Positions 9,028 through 18,446 of a stretch of DNA of 64,000 bases are shown here, in pieces (the stretch's first letter is position 1; each line of letters opens with the position of its first letter). The notes under the pieces were generated by a model. The model was not told where the DNA came from. It did not search any database and saw only the letters and a program-made list of their open reading frames with translations. The position numbers and the translations under genes are program-made. Source of the DNA: an uncultured Muribaculum sp. (lineage in GTDB: Bacteria > Bacteroidota > Bacteroidia > Bacteroidales > Muribaculaceae). The DNA is taken from NCBI GenBank assembly GCA_910589555.1, contig CAJUTE010000009.1, positions 1 to 64,000 of the forward strand, written 5' to 3'.

Positions 9028-9324
9028 TTAATCGGCAATTATGGAGTCGTTGAGGCTCTCGTCCTCGGAGGAATTGGAAAATATTATCTCTTCATCTTCT
9101 ATATCGACCGATTCTTCTTCGGTGGTATTTTCGTCCCACTCCGGTTCGGGGCTCTCGATATAGTCGGCTGGTTCGGCGCGTTCGATTTGTTCTGTCGGCT
9201 CCGGTTTGTCGTCATTTGTTTCTTTGTCGTTGTCATTCGTTGCAGTTCCGGCAATGATGAAGATTACTACGGCTATCAGCGACCATATCGTTTTATTAAA
9301 ACGGTTAAATTCAATTTTTTTCAT
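9028..9324 (-). CDS. small acidic single-pass membrane protein
   Basis: 98 residues: a short basic N-terminus, one hydrophobic segment (about 14-27, signal anchor) and a strongly acidic tail rich in Glu and Asp from residue 30 to the end. No family recognised. The ATG lies 14 nt inside the 3' end of the VanZ-like gene, which suggests translational coupling and supports it being real. The acidic tail would face the periplasm if the segment is a signal anchor. Confidence 0.5.
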   Translation of the reverse strand: MKKIEFNRFNKTIWSLIAVVIFIIAGTATNDNDKETNDDKPEPTEQIERAEPADYIESPEPEWDENTTEEESVDIEDEEIIFSNSSEDESLNDSIIAD

Positions 9325-9754
9325 AACGATTATTTTTGATGATGTAGACCATTGCTAATGTGATGCCCAATGCATAGGCTAAAATATCTCCCGGGTCAAA
9401 TGTTCCGGGCACGATACCCGGGAGTTGCAGCAGCTCGGAGATCAAGGCTAATGCGGGGAGAAAAAATAGAGCCGGAGCTGAATTTTTCAAGTCGAAGTCC
9501 CATATAGCTCCGATCACAAGCATATATGACAGGATCCATAATCCATCGGGGAGTGAATATATGACCCATCCGGGCAGTGAGAAATTGATGTTTTCTCGGA
9601 CTGTGTCAACGTAATCAAGCATATTTATTTTCTCTATCCAAGAAAATAGCGTTAATGACGTGGGGCGGAAAAGCAAGTATGTGGCACCGCCTAATGACAT
9701 AGCACATAGGGCGATCGCGAATGCTGTGATTCTCTTAGGACTTATAAGGGTCAT
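9311..9754 (-). CDS. VanZ-like membrane protein
   Basis: 147 residues from the ATG at 9754, which overlaps the stop of the upstream gene as ATGA; an upstream in-frame start at 9769 is possible but less likely. Four hydrophobic segments and the pattern SLPDGLW ... FDPGDILAYALG match the VanZ-like family. The family is named after a teicoplanin-resistance protein, but most members have unknown roles. It is the middle gene of a three-gene operon. Confidence 0.75.
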   Translation of the reverse strand: MTLISPKRITAFAIALCAMSLGGATYLLFRPTSLTLFSWIEKINMLDYVDTVRENINFSLPGWVIYSLPDGLWILSYMLVIGAIWDFDLKNSAPALFFLPALALISELLQLPGIVPGTFDPGDILAYALGITLAMVYIIKNNRYEKN

Positions 9755-11982
9755 AGTCTTTTCTTCCAAAAAGAGGCTTTTGCGCTGTTTTTACGCCAAT
9801 TGTAATACTTGATTAGCTGCTTAATCGAGTTTTTATGTCCTTTTTTTGCCGCTGCTTCCCAGTTTTTGACCGCTTCAGTCCAGTTTTTCTGATCGGCATA
9901 CATTGTGCCGATGAAGCCTGTCGACGCTATGTCCCCTTGCTTGGATGCTTCCTTGTATAGTTCAAAGGCTATGTTCTTTAATCCTTTTGATTCATAGGCG
10001 TTGCCTAACCATCTCATGGCATTGAGATTGCCTTCGTCGGCTATCGGTTTTAGGAGCGCGATGGCTTGTTCGAGATCTTTGCCCACTCCCTCGCCGTCCT
10101 TGTAGCATTTTCCGAGGATGAGACACGTTTCTGTCGATCGGTCGCCGAGGTTATACGCTGAGAGCAGATACCGGAATGTTTTTATCTGGCTGTAGTGCTC
10201 ATTGTTTTTATCGTAAAAGAATTTTCCCATGCTGCGCATTACATCAGCCAATGGCGTATTGTCGGTTTTCAAGCCCTCCAACGGCAATCCCGACAGATAG
10301 CGGTCGGCTGAAAGTTTGTCGTTGTATTCAAGTACATAGTAGGTTCCGATATTCATTCTGGAGTACGCCGACATATTTTCCGGGGAAATGCTGCCATACA
10401 GCTTCATGGCTTTTTGCGGGTCCTTGTTGCACCCGATTCCGTAAAAATAATAGTCACCGATGTAGGATCTCGCCATCTCTCCATAATATTCATGGTCTTT
10501 TACCTGGTCGAAAAAATAGCGAGCTAATCGATATCTCCCTGAAGTGAAGTAGGTTCTGCCCAATAATAATGCCGCTTCGGCGTTATTCCTGACTTTCAGG
10601 AGGGCATTGATTGCCTGTGCGGTATCTTGCAGCTGGAGGTGGGTTTTGCCTAATAATAGATTGGCATCTCTGTATCCTCCCTCTACCGCTTTGTTCAGAT
10701 AAGGTATTCTCGCCTGAGGCTTTGGCTCTAATTGAGCTGTGATGTAATTAGCTTTAGGGTTTCCTCGATGCGTTGCTTTGGTTAAATATGACAGCGCTGC
10801 GGGATCGGTCCATTTCCCGCCGTTATTATAGTGCTGTGCTAATGAAAGCATTGCTTGGTCGTCGCCGTTCTCAATCAATTTCTTATACTCCTTCACTGCC
10901 TTGTCGCGATTCAGCTTGAAGCCGTTGTGCCCATTGTAGTAGTTGTCGGCATTGCTTATCATATCCAAGGATATTGACGAGCGGTCTTCATCTGACAGAG
11001 CTTCAATCTCGATGGTCTTAGGCTCATAGCCTTTCTTTTTGGCGGTCATTTTATACTTTCCGAGAATGAATATCTCTTCTCCCGGGAGGAACTTTTTCTT
11101 GGTCGGTTTCAATGCTCCGGCTAAAGGTGTCAGCTCTAATTCAATCCCGGTAGGATAAGCCACGGTTATCGAGCCTCTTACGTCGGCATTCAGCAGTTGG
11201 TCGGAGGTTGACATATCGACATTGAATGTGCGGCTTATATTGCCTATTGATGCTTCCACGGTATGTGATCCGGCGGGGAGCAGTTGTGGCTTGTTCCACT
11301 TCCTTACGGGCTGTCCGTCGATCTTTATGCTTGATTCTTCGGGAGCGGAGATGTGCAGATTGAATTTCTTTGCCGACGGCAGGTTTATCCGGTCCAGAGC
11401 TTTTATGCCGTTTATGTCAGATTCAGCCACATCGAAAGTGCCAGATACTGATTCAAATCCGCTGAGAGGGGTGGAGATTGTGTAATGGTAAGTGGCAGGG
11501 GAAAGCCTTACATAAACCTCTCCATTTTCGGTGCTGTGGGTTTGGTTGTTGACTTCAAGGTCAAATTTAGTCACGTTGGAGTGGAAATGTACGAATGAGG
11601 TGTTGTCATTGGTCTTCGGGATATCCAATTTCAGGATATAGGCGTTCATTCCCTCCACGCGTGTGCCGAAATCTATTTCAGTGGGTTCATAATCCGGGTG
11701 TTTCAGGGTAATATTTCGAGTTCCGTCGCCCAGAAACAGCATATATTCTCCGGGAGTGTATTCCATAGTTCCTATCTGGGTGCTGCTCTCAACCACTAAA
11801 TCATGAAGCACAGGAATCTGTATCTTCACCAGGGCGCAGGGGTCGCCGTTTATGTCTTTTCGTGGGCGTGTTCTTGCACGTAGATCGGTGGGGTCCAATT
11901 TAAATTCCTTGACTTCCAGTTGCTGGGCGTGAGTATCCAGACAAAATACTATACACAATAATATTGAAAATAAAGTTTTCAT
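9751..11982 (-). CDS. exported PEGA-like / Sel1-repeat protein
   Basis: 743 residues with a signal peptide (about 1-19, ending THAQ). The N-terminal half holds several PEGA-like beta domains (about 40-340; the motif DLRARTRPRKDINGDPCALVKIQI near residue 35 in part is typical for Bacteroidota members). From about residue 350 to the end are tandem Sel1/TPR-type helical repeats with spacing near 36 residues. Such proteins act as binding scaffolds in the periplasm or at the envelope; the ligand is unknown. First gene of the operon with the VanZ-like and acidic proteins. Confidence 0.8.
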   Translation of the reverse strand: MKTLFSILLCIVFCLDTHAQQLEVKEFKLDPTDLRARTRPRKDINGDPCALVKIQIPVLHDLVVESSTQIGTMEYTPGEYMLFLGDGTRNITLKHPDYEPTEIDFGTRVEGMNAYILKLDIPKTNDNTSFVHFHSNVTKFDLEVNNQTHSTENGEVYVRLSPATYHYTISTPLSGFESVSGTFDVAESDINGIKALDRINLPSAKKFNLHISAPEESSIKIDGQPVRKWNKPQLLPAGSHTVEASIGNISRTFNVDMSTSDQLLNADVRGSITVAYPTGIELELTPLAGALKPTKKKFLPGEEIFILGKYKMTAKKKGYEPKTIEIEALSDEDRSSISLDMISNADNYYNGHNGFKLNRDKAVKEYKKLIENGDDQAMLSLAQHYNNGGKWTDPAALSYLTKATHRGNPKANYITAQLEPKPQARIPYLNKAVEGGYRDANLLLGKTHLQLQDTAQAINALLKVRNNAEAALLLGRTYFTSGRYRLARYFFDQVKDHEYYGEMARSYIGDYYFYGIGCNKDPQKAMKLYGSISPENMSAYSRMNIGTYYVLEYNDKLSADRYLSGLPLEGLKTDNTPLADVMRSMGKFFYDKNNEHYSQIKTFRYLLSAYNLGDRSTETCLILGKCYKDGEGVGKDLEQAIALLKPIADEGNLNAMRWLGNAYESKGLKNIAFELYKEASKQGDIASTGFIGTMYADQKNWTEAVKNWEAAAKKGHKNSIKQLIKYYNWRKNSAKASFWKKRL

Positions 11983-12005
11983 TATCGGTTAAGGTTACAG
12001 TGACG

Positions 12006-12013
12006 CAAATATA
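12006..12013 (-). promoter_or_regulatory. -7 element for PEGA/Sel1 operon
   Basis: TATATTTG on the minus strand, 23 nt before the ATG; no clear -33 box. Confidence 0.5.
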
Positions 12014-12047
12014 CTTCTTTTCAGGGTATTAAAAAAAGGAGTAAAAG

Positions 12048-12075
12048 AAAAAAGGCCGCAAAAATGCGACCTTTT
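12048..12075 (-). terminator. terminator of tRNA-Asn
   Basis: Minus-strand hairpin built from AAAGG/CCTTT and CGCA/TGCG with one mismatch, followed downstream by a pyrimidine-rich tract. Confidence 0.65.
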
Positions 12076-12090
12076 ATTAAGTGGAGATTG

Positions 12091-12164
12091 CGCTTCAAGA
12101 TGGACTCGAACCAACGACCCTCTGATTAACAGTCAGATGCTCTAACCGACTGAGCTATTGAAGC
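12091..12164 (-). tRNA. tRNA-Asn (GTT)
   Basis: 74-nt cloverleaf on the minus strand: acceptor GCTTCAA/TTGAAGC with discriminator G, D-arm sequence TAGCTCAGTCGGTTAGAGC, anticodon stem CTGA[C] with loop CTGTTAA giving anticodon GTT, and T loop TTCGAGT. CCA is not encoded. Confidence 0.95.
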
Positions 12165-12205
12165 AATTAGTGTGATTGGCAACACGGCTCTCCGTAATTG
12201 CGTTG

Positions 12206-12236
12206 CAAAATTAGTGCCAATTTTTGAATTATGCAA
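12206..12236 (-). promoter_or_regulatory. sigma-ABfr promoter for tRNA-Asn
   Basis: Minus strand TTG at 12236-12234, 20-bp spacer, TAATTTTG at 12213-12206. Confidence 0.65.
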
Positions 12237-12265
12237 CTTCTTTGCGAAAAAACTTACGTGAATTT

Positions 12266-13240
12266 TTAATTTTTTCTGGCGATTATGAAATCAAACATCT
12301 CCATAAACCGTTTTTTCTCGGGAGAATGAGGGAGTCGGTCCATAATCAAGGCTGCTTTTTCACGCAAAGAGACCATATAATTGTAAGCGTAGTCGATGCC
12401 TCCGCAATCCTTGGCAAATTCAATCAGCGTGTTGATTGAATCGGTGTCAAGATTTTCGCGGTTTATGAGCTCCATCATCTCGTCATGACGCGGATGATCT
12501 TTCCGTGACAGGGCATACAGCAACGGAAGCGTGACTTTGCCCTCGCGCAGATCGTTGCCGGTAGGTTTGCCTATGGCGTCGGAGTCAAAGTAGTCAAATA
12601 TGTCGTCGCGTATCTGGAAGCATAATCCGAACAGGCGTGCAAATTCCACAAGCAGCCTGATCTCCTCTTCAGGGGCATTTACGGAATAAGCGCCTATTTT
12701 CACGCAAGCTTCAAAGAGGGAAGCGGTTTTCTGTGAGATTATTTCAAGATATGCGTTCTCGCTGAAAGTGTGGTTGCGCGCTTTCTCAATCTGGTTTATC
12801 TCTCCCAATGACAGTGTCTGCCCGATGTCGGAGATGGTCTCGACGATGCGTATGTCGGCTGTTTTGACGGCATGACGCAATGCCGAAGCAACGAAATAGT
12901 CTCCGATAAGCACTGATATGCGGTTGTCCCACACCGAGTTTATGGTAGGGATTCCGCGGCGTATGTCGGAATCGTCGACCACATCGTCGTGAATAAGCGA
13001 TGCGTTGTGAAGCATTTCAACGGCAGCCGCTCCGGAAATAGTATTGGCGTTATTGCCGCCAAACAGTTTGGCGCTTAGAATCACCAGGATGGGACGTATC
13101 TGTTTCCCCTTAGTTTTCAGGTAGTTTTCAACAATCCCGTTCATTAGCTCGTTGGATGTGACCAAACTCGCGCTGATGGACTCATTAAGCTGTTTTAGCT
13201 CCGGTGCTATGGAGCGTTGTATGTCATTAAAAATCGTCAT
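12266..13240 (-). CDS. long-chain polyprenyl diphosphate synthase (octaprenyl type)
   Basis: 324 residues. The first Asp-rich motif DDVVDD is at residues 85-90 and the second DDIFD at 212-216; a small residue (Ala80) five positions before the first motif fits long-chain products. It adds isopentenyl diphosphate units to make the side chain of menaquinone. Exact chain length cannot be read from sequence. Divergent from polA; a -7 element lies 16 nt ahead of the ATG. Confidence 0.88.
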   Translation of the reverse strand: MTIFNDIQRSIAPELKQLNESISASLVTSNELMNGIVENYLKTKGKQIRPILVILSAKLFGGNNANTISGAAAVEMLHNASLIHDDVVDDSDIRRGIPTINSVWDNRISVLIGDYFVASALRHAVKTADIRIVETISDIGQTLSLGEINQIEKARNHTFSENAYLEIISQKTASLFEACVKIGAYSVNAPEEEIRLLVEFARLFGLCFQIRDDIFDYFDSDAIGKPTGNDLREGKVTLPLLYALSRKDHPRHDEMMELINRENLDTDSINTLIEFAKDCGGIDYAYNYMVSLREKAALIMDRLPHSPEKKRFMEMFDFIIARKN

Positions 13241-13256
13241 GCCTTAAATTATGGTG

Positions 13257-13264
13257 CAAAATTA
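13257..13264 (-). promoter_or_regulatory. -7 element for polyprenyl synthase
   Basis: TAATTTTG on the minus strand; predicted leader only about 10 nt; -33 box not evident. Confidence 0.5.
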
Positions 13265-13334
13265 GTAAAAGTTATAATTTATATCTAAATTTATGCTTTG
13301 AATTTATGGAATGCCCTATTAAAAATTGGAAATA

Positions 13335-16082
13335 ATGAATGATAAGGTTCTTTTTCTGCTTGATGCCTACGCATTGATTTACCGTGCTTACTACGCCTTG
13401 ATTCGTGCTCCGCGCATGACCTCCAAGGGGTTCAACACGTCGGCTATATTCGGATTTGTGAACACTCTCGACGAGCTTCTCAAAAAATATGATCCATCCC
13501 ACATTGCGGTGTGTTTCGATCCTGCCGGTCCCACATTCCGCCATGAAGCTTATCCTGAGTACAAGGCGCAGCGCGATAAGCAGCCGGAGGATATAACATT
13601 GTCCATTCCATATATCAAGGATATAATCAAGGCTAACGGCATTCCGGTGGTGGAAGTGCCGGGATATGAGGCTGACGATGTCATAGGCACAATAGCCCAC
13701 ATGGCGCAGAAGGAGGGATTTACCACCTACATGATGACACCCGACAAGGACTATGGACAGCTTGTCACTGACTCGGTGTTCATGTATAAGCCTTCAATAC
13801 GCGGCAATGATGCCGAGATAAGAGGGCCTAAAGAAGTGTGTGAAAGATATGGCATAAGCTCTCCGTTGCAGATGATCGACCTGCTTGCCCTGGAAGGGGA
13901 TGCCATTGACAATATTCCGGGATGTCCCGGGGTGGGCGAGAAGACGGCGATCAAGCTGATTTCAGAGTGGGGCAATGTGGAAAATCTGCTTGCCAATACC
14001 GATAAGCTGAAAGGCGCGTTGAAAACCAAAGTGATTGACAATGCCGAGCAGATACGGTTCTCGAAATATCTTGCCACAATATGCACCGATGCCCCAATAG
14101 ACATAAATATAGGGGGGCTGTGCAAGCGTAATGCTGATTATGAAGAGCTCGGGAGGATATACACCGAACTTGAGTTCCGCACTTTCCTCAAACGCTTGCC
14201 GCAGAATGAGGCTCCTGTCGAGAAAAAGACCGATGCCTCAGGAATGGGGTCATTGTTTGATGAACTACCTCCGCTGGATAACGCTAAGAAAACCATTGCC
14301 GATTTCAGTGCCGACTATGAAAAGATTGAGGTGGACCGACTGGCTGAGTTCATCGCTGAGGCACGAAGCAAGAAGTGTGTGGGAGTGGCTGCCTATGCTA
14401 CCGGAGCCGAGGATATGACTTCGGTGTGGCACGGTCTTGCCATAAGCTGTGGCGAAGGCGTCGCGCGATATGTGAGAATTCCTGCCGACATTGAAAGCCG
14501 TAAAGTGGTGATGGAGGCTGTAATGCCGCTGTTCACCGACGAGAATCTGCTCATTGTGAGCCATGACATAAAGAGAGAGATGCTGTTGCTCAGAAGGGAG
14601 GGCATCGAGCTTACCGCATCATACTATGACACTTCGCTGGCTCATTACCTGCTTGAGCCTGAGATGAACCATGCGCTGCCAAGGGTGGTTGCCGCCTATC
14701 TCGACTATGGCACTCTGGATTATGAGGCTGACGACAAGATACGCAAGAAGGGCGAGCCGGTGCCTGCCGGCGAGGAACCGCAGAGGATATGCGAGGTGGC
14801 TGATGTCACTTTGAAGCTGTATAACAGGCTCGTGCCGTTGATCAAAGAGCAGGGGTTTGACAAACTCATGGATGAGATCGAGTTGCCGTTGGTGAGAGTG
14901 CTTGCCGACATGGAGTGGACCGGCGTGAGGATTGACGTTGATGTGTTGGCTGATTTGTCGGGCAAATTCACCGAGAAACTGAAGGCTATGGAAAACCGTG
15001 CCTACGAGCTTGCCGGCGGTAAGTTCAATATCAGTTCCCCCACTCAGGTGGGCGAGGTGCTTTTTGACCGACTGAAGCTTGATCCCAACGCTAAAAAGAC
15101 AAAAAGAGGAGCCTATTCCACCACCGAGGAGGTGCTTGAGAAATATCGTGACGCGCATCCCATCGTCGATCTCATTCTTGATATAAGAGGGTTGAGAAAA
15201 TTGCTTGCCACTTACATAGATGCTCTCCCGCAATTGATAAATCCTAAAACGGGAAAGATCCACACCACTTATAATCAGACTGTGACCGCTACCGGAAGAA
15301 TATCGTCGGCGGCTCCCAATCTTCAGAATATACCTATCCGCACCGAGGAGGGGCGTGAGATACGCCGGGCGTTTATTCCCGACAAAGGGGATCTGTTCAT
15401 GAGCGCCGACTATTCCCAGATTGAGTTGAGGCTCATTGCCGACATAAGCGGTGACAAAGACATGATCGATGCCTTTATTTCGGATGAGGACATCCACCGT
15501 GCCACCGCTGCGAAGATATATCATGAGAATATCGCTGACGTGACCGACGAACAACGCCGCCGCGCTAAAACCGCCAACTTCGGTATAATCTATGGAATCT
15601 CGGCTTTCGGATTGTCGCAACGGTTGCGCATACCCCGTTACGAGGCTAAAGAATTGATCGACGGATATTTCAACTCTTATCCGCACATCAAGGAGTATAT
15701 ATCGTCGGCTATTGAGAAGGCTCGCGAAGACGGCTATGTGTCGACTATGATGGGACGCAAACGTATGCTGCCTGAGATCAATTCACGCAATGCGGTAGTG
15801 AGGGGATATGCCGAGCGCAATGCCGTAAATGCGCCTATACAGGGCACTGCCGCCGATATTATAAAGCTTGCCATGGTCAATGTGTATCGCGACTTCTGCC
15901 GCGAGGGATTGAAAACCAAGATGATCATGCAGGTGCATGACGAATTGGTGTTCAACGTGGTGCCTGAAGAGCTCGATAAGGTTAAAGAGATTGTTACACG
16001 CGACATGATGGAGGCGTATAAAGGCAAGGTGCCCCTCATCGTGTCATCGGGCGTGGGGCATAACTGGCTTGAAGCGCATTAA
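13335..16082 (+). CDS. polA: DNA polymerase I with degenerate 3'-5' exonuclease motifs
   Basis: 915 residues from the ATG at 13335 (a TTG three codons earlier is unlikely). The 5'-3' exonuclease domain (1-290) keeps its acidic residues (LLDAYALIYRAYYA, GYEADDVIG, TPDKDYGQL). The polymerase domain has motif A DYSQIELR, motif B RRRAKTANFGIIYG and motif C QVHDEL, all intact. In the middle domain the proofreading residues look lost: Exo I, normally DTET, reads VAAYATG near residue 350; Exo II reads SHDIKREM near 409 with Glu where the catalytic Asp is expected; Exo III reads RICEVADVT near 485 without the Tyr-x3-Asp. It should therefore fill gaps and remove primers without proofreading. Its stop lies 4 nt from that of the convergent WYL gene. 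Confidence 0.95.
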   Translation: MNDKVLFLLDAYALIYRAYYALIRAPRMTSKGFNTSAIFGFVNTLDELLKKYDPSHIAVCFDPAGPTFRHEAYPEYKAQRDKQPEDITLSIPYIKDIIKANGIPVVEVPGYEADDVIGTIAHMAQKEGFTTYMMTPDKDYGQLVTDSVFMYKPSIRGNDAEIRGPKEVCERYGISSPLQMIDLLALEGDAIDNIPGCPGVGEKTAIKLISEWGNVENLLANTDKLKGALKTKVIDNAEQIRFSKYLATICTDAPIDINIGGLCKRNADYEELGRIYTELEFRTFLKRLPQNEAPVEKKTDASGMGSLFDELPPLDNAKKTIADFSADYEKIEVDRLAEFIAEARSKKCVGVAAYATGAEDMTSVWHGLAISCGEGVARYVRIPADIESRKVVMEAVMPLFTDENLLIVSHDIKREMLLLRREGIELTASYYDTSLAHYLLEPEMNHALPRVVAAYLDYGTLDYEADDKIRKKGEPVPAGEEPQRICEVADVTLKLYNRLVPLIKEQGFDKLMDEIELPLVRVLADMEWTGVRIDVDVLADLSGKFTEKLKAMENRAYELAGGKFNISSPTQVGEVLFDRLKLDPNAKKTKRGAYSTTEEVLEKYRDAHPIVDLILDIRGLRKLLATYIDALPQLINPKTGKIHTTYNQTVTATGRISSAAPNLQNIPIRTEEGREIRRAFIPDKGDLFMSADYSQIELRLIADISGDKDMIDAFISDEDIHRATAAKIYHENIADVTDEQRRRAKTANFGIIYGISAFGLSQRLRIPRYEAKELIDGYFNSYPHIKEYISSAIEKAREDGYVSTMMGRKRMLPEINSRNAVVRGYAERNAVNAPIQGTAADIIKLAMVNVYRDFCREGLKTKMIMQVHDELVFNVVPEELDKVKEIVTRDMMEAYKGKVPLIVSSGVGHNWLEAH

Positions 16083-16086
16083 TCTT

Positions 16087-16986
16087 CTAAGAGTCGCTGT
16101 AATTATTCAGCGATTCTTGAAGCGAGGTGATTATCATGGCTCTTAATTCCGGAGGATTTATGACCGTGATTTTAGGACCGTATGACAATAACTCCTGAAC
16201 AAAGTCGGGAGTTATTTTTATTTTGTAGTAGAATATGGAATAAGCGTCATGCAGAATTTCGGTCTGAGAATGATGCAAAGGCACTGAACGCAGGTATTTT
16301 GCCTGTCGCGAGTCGGTGCGTATCGCCACATTCTTCACATTTCCTTCATCAAAGATGATGCCGTAGCTGTGGCTTATATACTCCTCGGCGTTGAAGTCCT
16401 CAGGCACGGAAAATGTGGAGTTGACAAGCGTCACCTCGCTCATTCGCTCAAGAGCGTAGGTTTTGAGCGTGTTGCTCTTTATGTTGCGTCCGGTTATATA
16501 CCAGCGTTGTTTGAAAAACTTCAGGAAGTAGGGTTCGAGCTGGTTGCCACGGCTTGGATTGCTTCGGGAGTAGGACTGGTAGGTGAAGGTCACGGGGTTG
16601 TTTTGCTTGAGCGCGTCAACGATGATGGGCAGATTCTCGTGGGAGGATGGAGCTTCTTCCAGGAATATCTTATGACCTATCTCTTGGGTTCCGCTTATCA
16701 CATCGCCTATCGAAGCCGAGTTGAGAAGCCAGTTCATGGCGTTGGTCTGATGCTCGTTGCCGCTCTCGATGTAGTATTCATAGGTCGCGGGATTGCATTG
16801 TATGGCGATGCCGAATATTGATTCGATGGAGTTACGGTCGTTGTAGAATGTGCGTCGTGCCATCGGCCGTCCGTTTGACAGCGATGAGCGTTCCCACAGT
16901 CGGCTTATCTCTTCACGGGATATGTTGCCGTATGAGCGTATTGTGTCGATGATCCACAGATAGCGTGTCAGATTTTCTCTTGCCAT
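16087..16986 (-). CDS. WYL-domain transcriptional regulator
   Basis: 299 residues. An N-terminal helix-turn-helix region (about 1-60) is followed by a WYL ligand-sensing domain (about 130-210, with QRWYITGRN) and a C-terminal WCX-like segment. WYL regulators often respond to nucleic acid ligands or stress. Its start overlaps the end of the symporter gene by 19 nt, so it is the last gene of the NamZ-symporter operon and could regulate it (inference). A hairpin (16089-16118, 11-bp stem) overlaps its 3' end and the polA junction. Confidence 0.82.
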   Translation of the reverse strand: MARENLTRYLWIIDTIRSYGNISREEISRLWERSSLSNGRPMARRTFYNDRNSIESIFGIAIQCNPATYEYYIESGNEHQTNAMNWLLNSASIGDVISGTQEIGHKIFLEEAPSSHENLPIIVDALKQNNPVTFTYQSYSRSNPSRGNQLEPYFLKFFKQRWYITGRNIKSNTLKTYALERMSEVTLVNSTFSVPEDFNAEEYISHSYGIIFDEGNVKNVAIRTDSRQAKYLRSVPLHHSQTEILHDAYSIFYYKIKITPDFVQELLSYGPKITVINPPELRAMIITSLQESLNNYSDS

Positions 16987-18446
16987 GGTGTCAATACGGT
17001 TTGTGGTTTGCGTGAAAACAGTGCCAGTCCTGCGCAGGTGAGCAGAGCGTTGAGCAATAGCAGCTCAAAACTCATTTCATAATCGAAGGAACTCTTCAGC
17101 CATGATTTTGCCAGCAGGCAGATGAGCGGAGCGGCTATGCACACTACCGGCACCATGCGGTCATATACCTGGCGGCGGGAAAACATTCCGAATGTGAATA
17201 GCCCGAGGATAGGTCCGTAGGTATAGGACGCGAGAGTGTAGACGGCGCTTATGGCATCCTCCTCGCTGATGAGGTAGAAGATGATTATTACCGCCGCCAT
17301 AGTCAATGTCATGGCTATGTGCACAAGTTTGCGCATGGAGGCAAGTTTGGCTTCGCCCTTGGATGTGCCGTCGAGGATGTCGACTGAGAAAGATGTGGTG
17401 AGCGACACCATTGCCGAGCCGGCGGCGGAATATGCCGCTGCCACAAGTCCTATTATGAACAGGATGCCGACCGATGCCGGCAGTGACGGATGGGCGGCGA
17501 CAAGCCCGAAGATTTCATCGCTTTTTTCAGGCATCTCCAAGCCGGGGATTCTGTCGATGTAGATCACGAGCATTATGCCGAGGATGAGAAACAACCCGAT
17601 GACGAAAAATTGCATTATTCCGCTCGTGATCATGTTTTTCTGGCTCGACAGAGAGTCGCGGCAAGCCAGATGGCGTTGCATCATGTCCTGGTCGAGCCCG
17701 TTTATGGCGATAGCCATGAAGATTCCGGCTATGAACTGCTTCCAGAAATATGTGCCCTTGGAGGGATTGTCGAAATAGAAGATGCGAAATGAGTCATGGG
17801 TGGTGACCGAAGCGTAAAGGTCGCCCGGCGTGAAATCAAGGTTATCGGCGATGAAATACACGCATAGCCCTGCCGATACCACCAGGCAGAAACTCTTGAA
17901 GGCGTCGGTCCATATCAGCGACTTGACTCCGCCACGGAAAGTGTAGAGCCACACCAATGCAACCGTGACGAGCACGTTGACCCAAAATGGAATGTGCAGC
18001 GGCGCGCACACGAGGGTTTGCAGCACGATGCACACCACGAAGAAGCGCACTGAGGCGCCGAGCATCTTGGACACGAAGAAAAACCATGCACCGGTGCGAT
18101 AGGTGCTCATCCCGAACCGCTCTCCCAGATAGCCGTAGATGGAGATGAGGTTGCGGCGGTAGAAGAGCGGCACTAAAATGAAGGCTATCACGGCATATCC
18201 CACGATGAAGCCGAGCACCATCTGCAAGTAGCTTAGACCCTTGTCGGCAACCATTCCCGGCACGCTGATGAACGTGACGCCCGAGATGGCGGCTCCCACG
18301 GTGGCAATCGCCACCACGGGCCACGGAGCGCGGCGGTTGCCGGTGAAGAAGCCATTGTTGTCAGTGCTGCGTGATGACAGCCAGCTTATGCCGATTAGAA
18401 CCGTGACATAAGCGAGAAATGTGATAATGATGATTGCCGGTGTCAT
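16968..18446 (-). CDS. sodium:solute symporter (SSS family)
   Basis: 492 residues with about 13 membrane segments and the SSS-family pattern GFFTGNRRAPW ... GAAISGVTFISVPGM at the N-terminus. It imports a solute with sodium; the substrate is not directly readable. It overlaps the NamZ-like muramidase gene by 4 nt, which suggests uptake of the amino sugar that enzyme releases, or of a related peptidoglycan fragment (inference). The N-acetylmuramate transporter of Tannerella also lies near muramate genes, but no murK or murQ is seen here. Confidence 0.85.
   Translation of the reverse strand: MTPAIIIITFLAYVTVLIGISWLSSRSTDNNGFFTGNRRAPWPVVAIATVGAAISGVTFISVPGMVADKGLSYLQMVLGFIVGYAVIAFILVPLFYRRNLISIYGYLGERFGMSTYRTGAWFFFVSKMLGASVRFFVVCIVLQTLVCAPLHIPFWVNVLVTVALVWLYTFRGGVKSLIWTDAFKSFCLVVSAGLCVYFIADNLDFTPGDLYASVTTHDSFRIFYFDNPSKGTYFWKQFIAGIFMAIAINGLDQDMMQRHLACRDSLSSQKNMITSGIMQFFVIGLFLILGIMLVIYIDRIPGLEMPEKSDEIFGLVAAHPSLPASVGILFIIGLVAAAYSAAGSAMVSLTTSFSVDILDGTSKGEAKLASMRKLVHIAMTLTMAAVIIIFYLISEEDAISAVYTLASYTYGPILGLFTFGMFSRRQVYDRMVPVVCIAAPLICLLAKSWLKSSFDYEMSFELLLLNALLTCAGLALFSRKPQTVLTPWQEKI

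Noticed and set aside
14619..15686. 355-codon open frame antisense to polA
   Set aside because: Lies fully within the conserved polymerase coding region; the protein has no domain features and the frame follows from polA codon bias.
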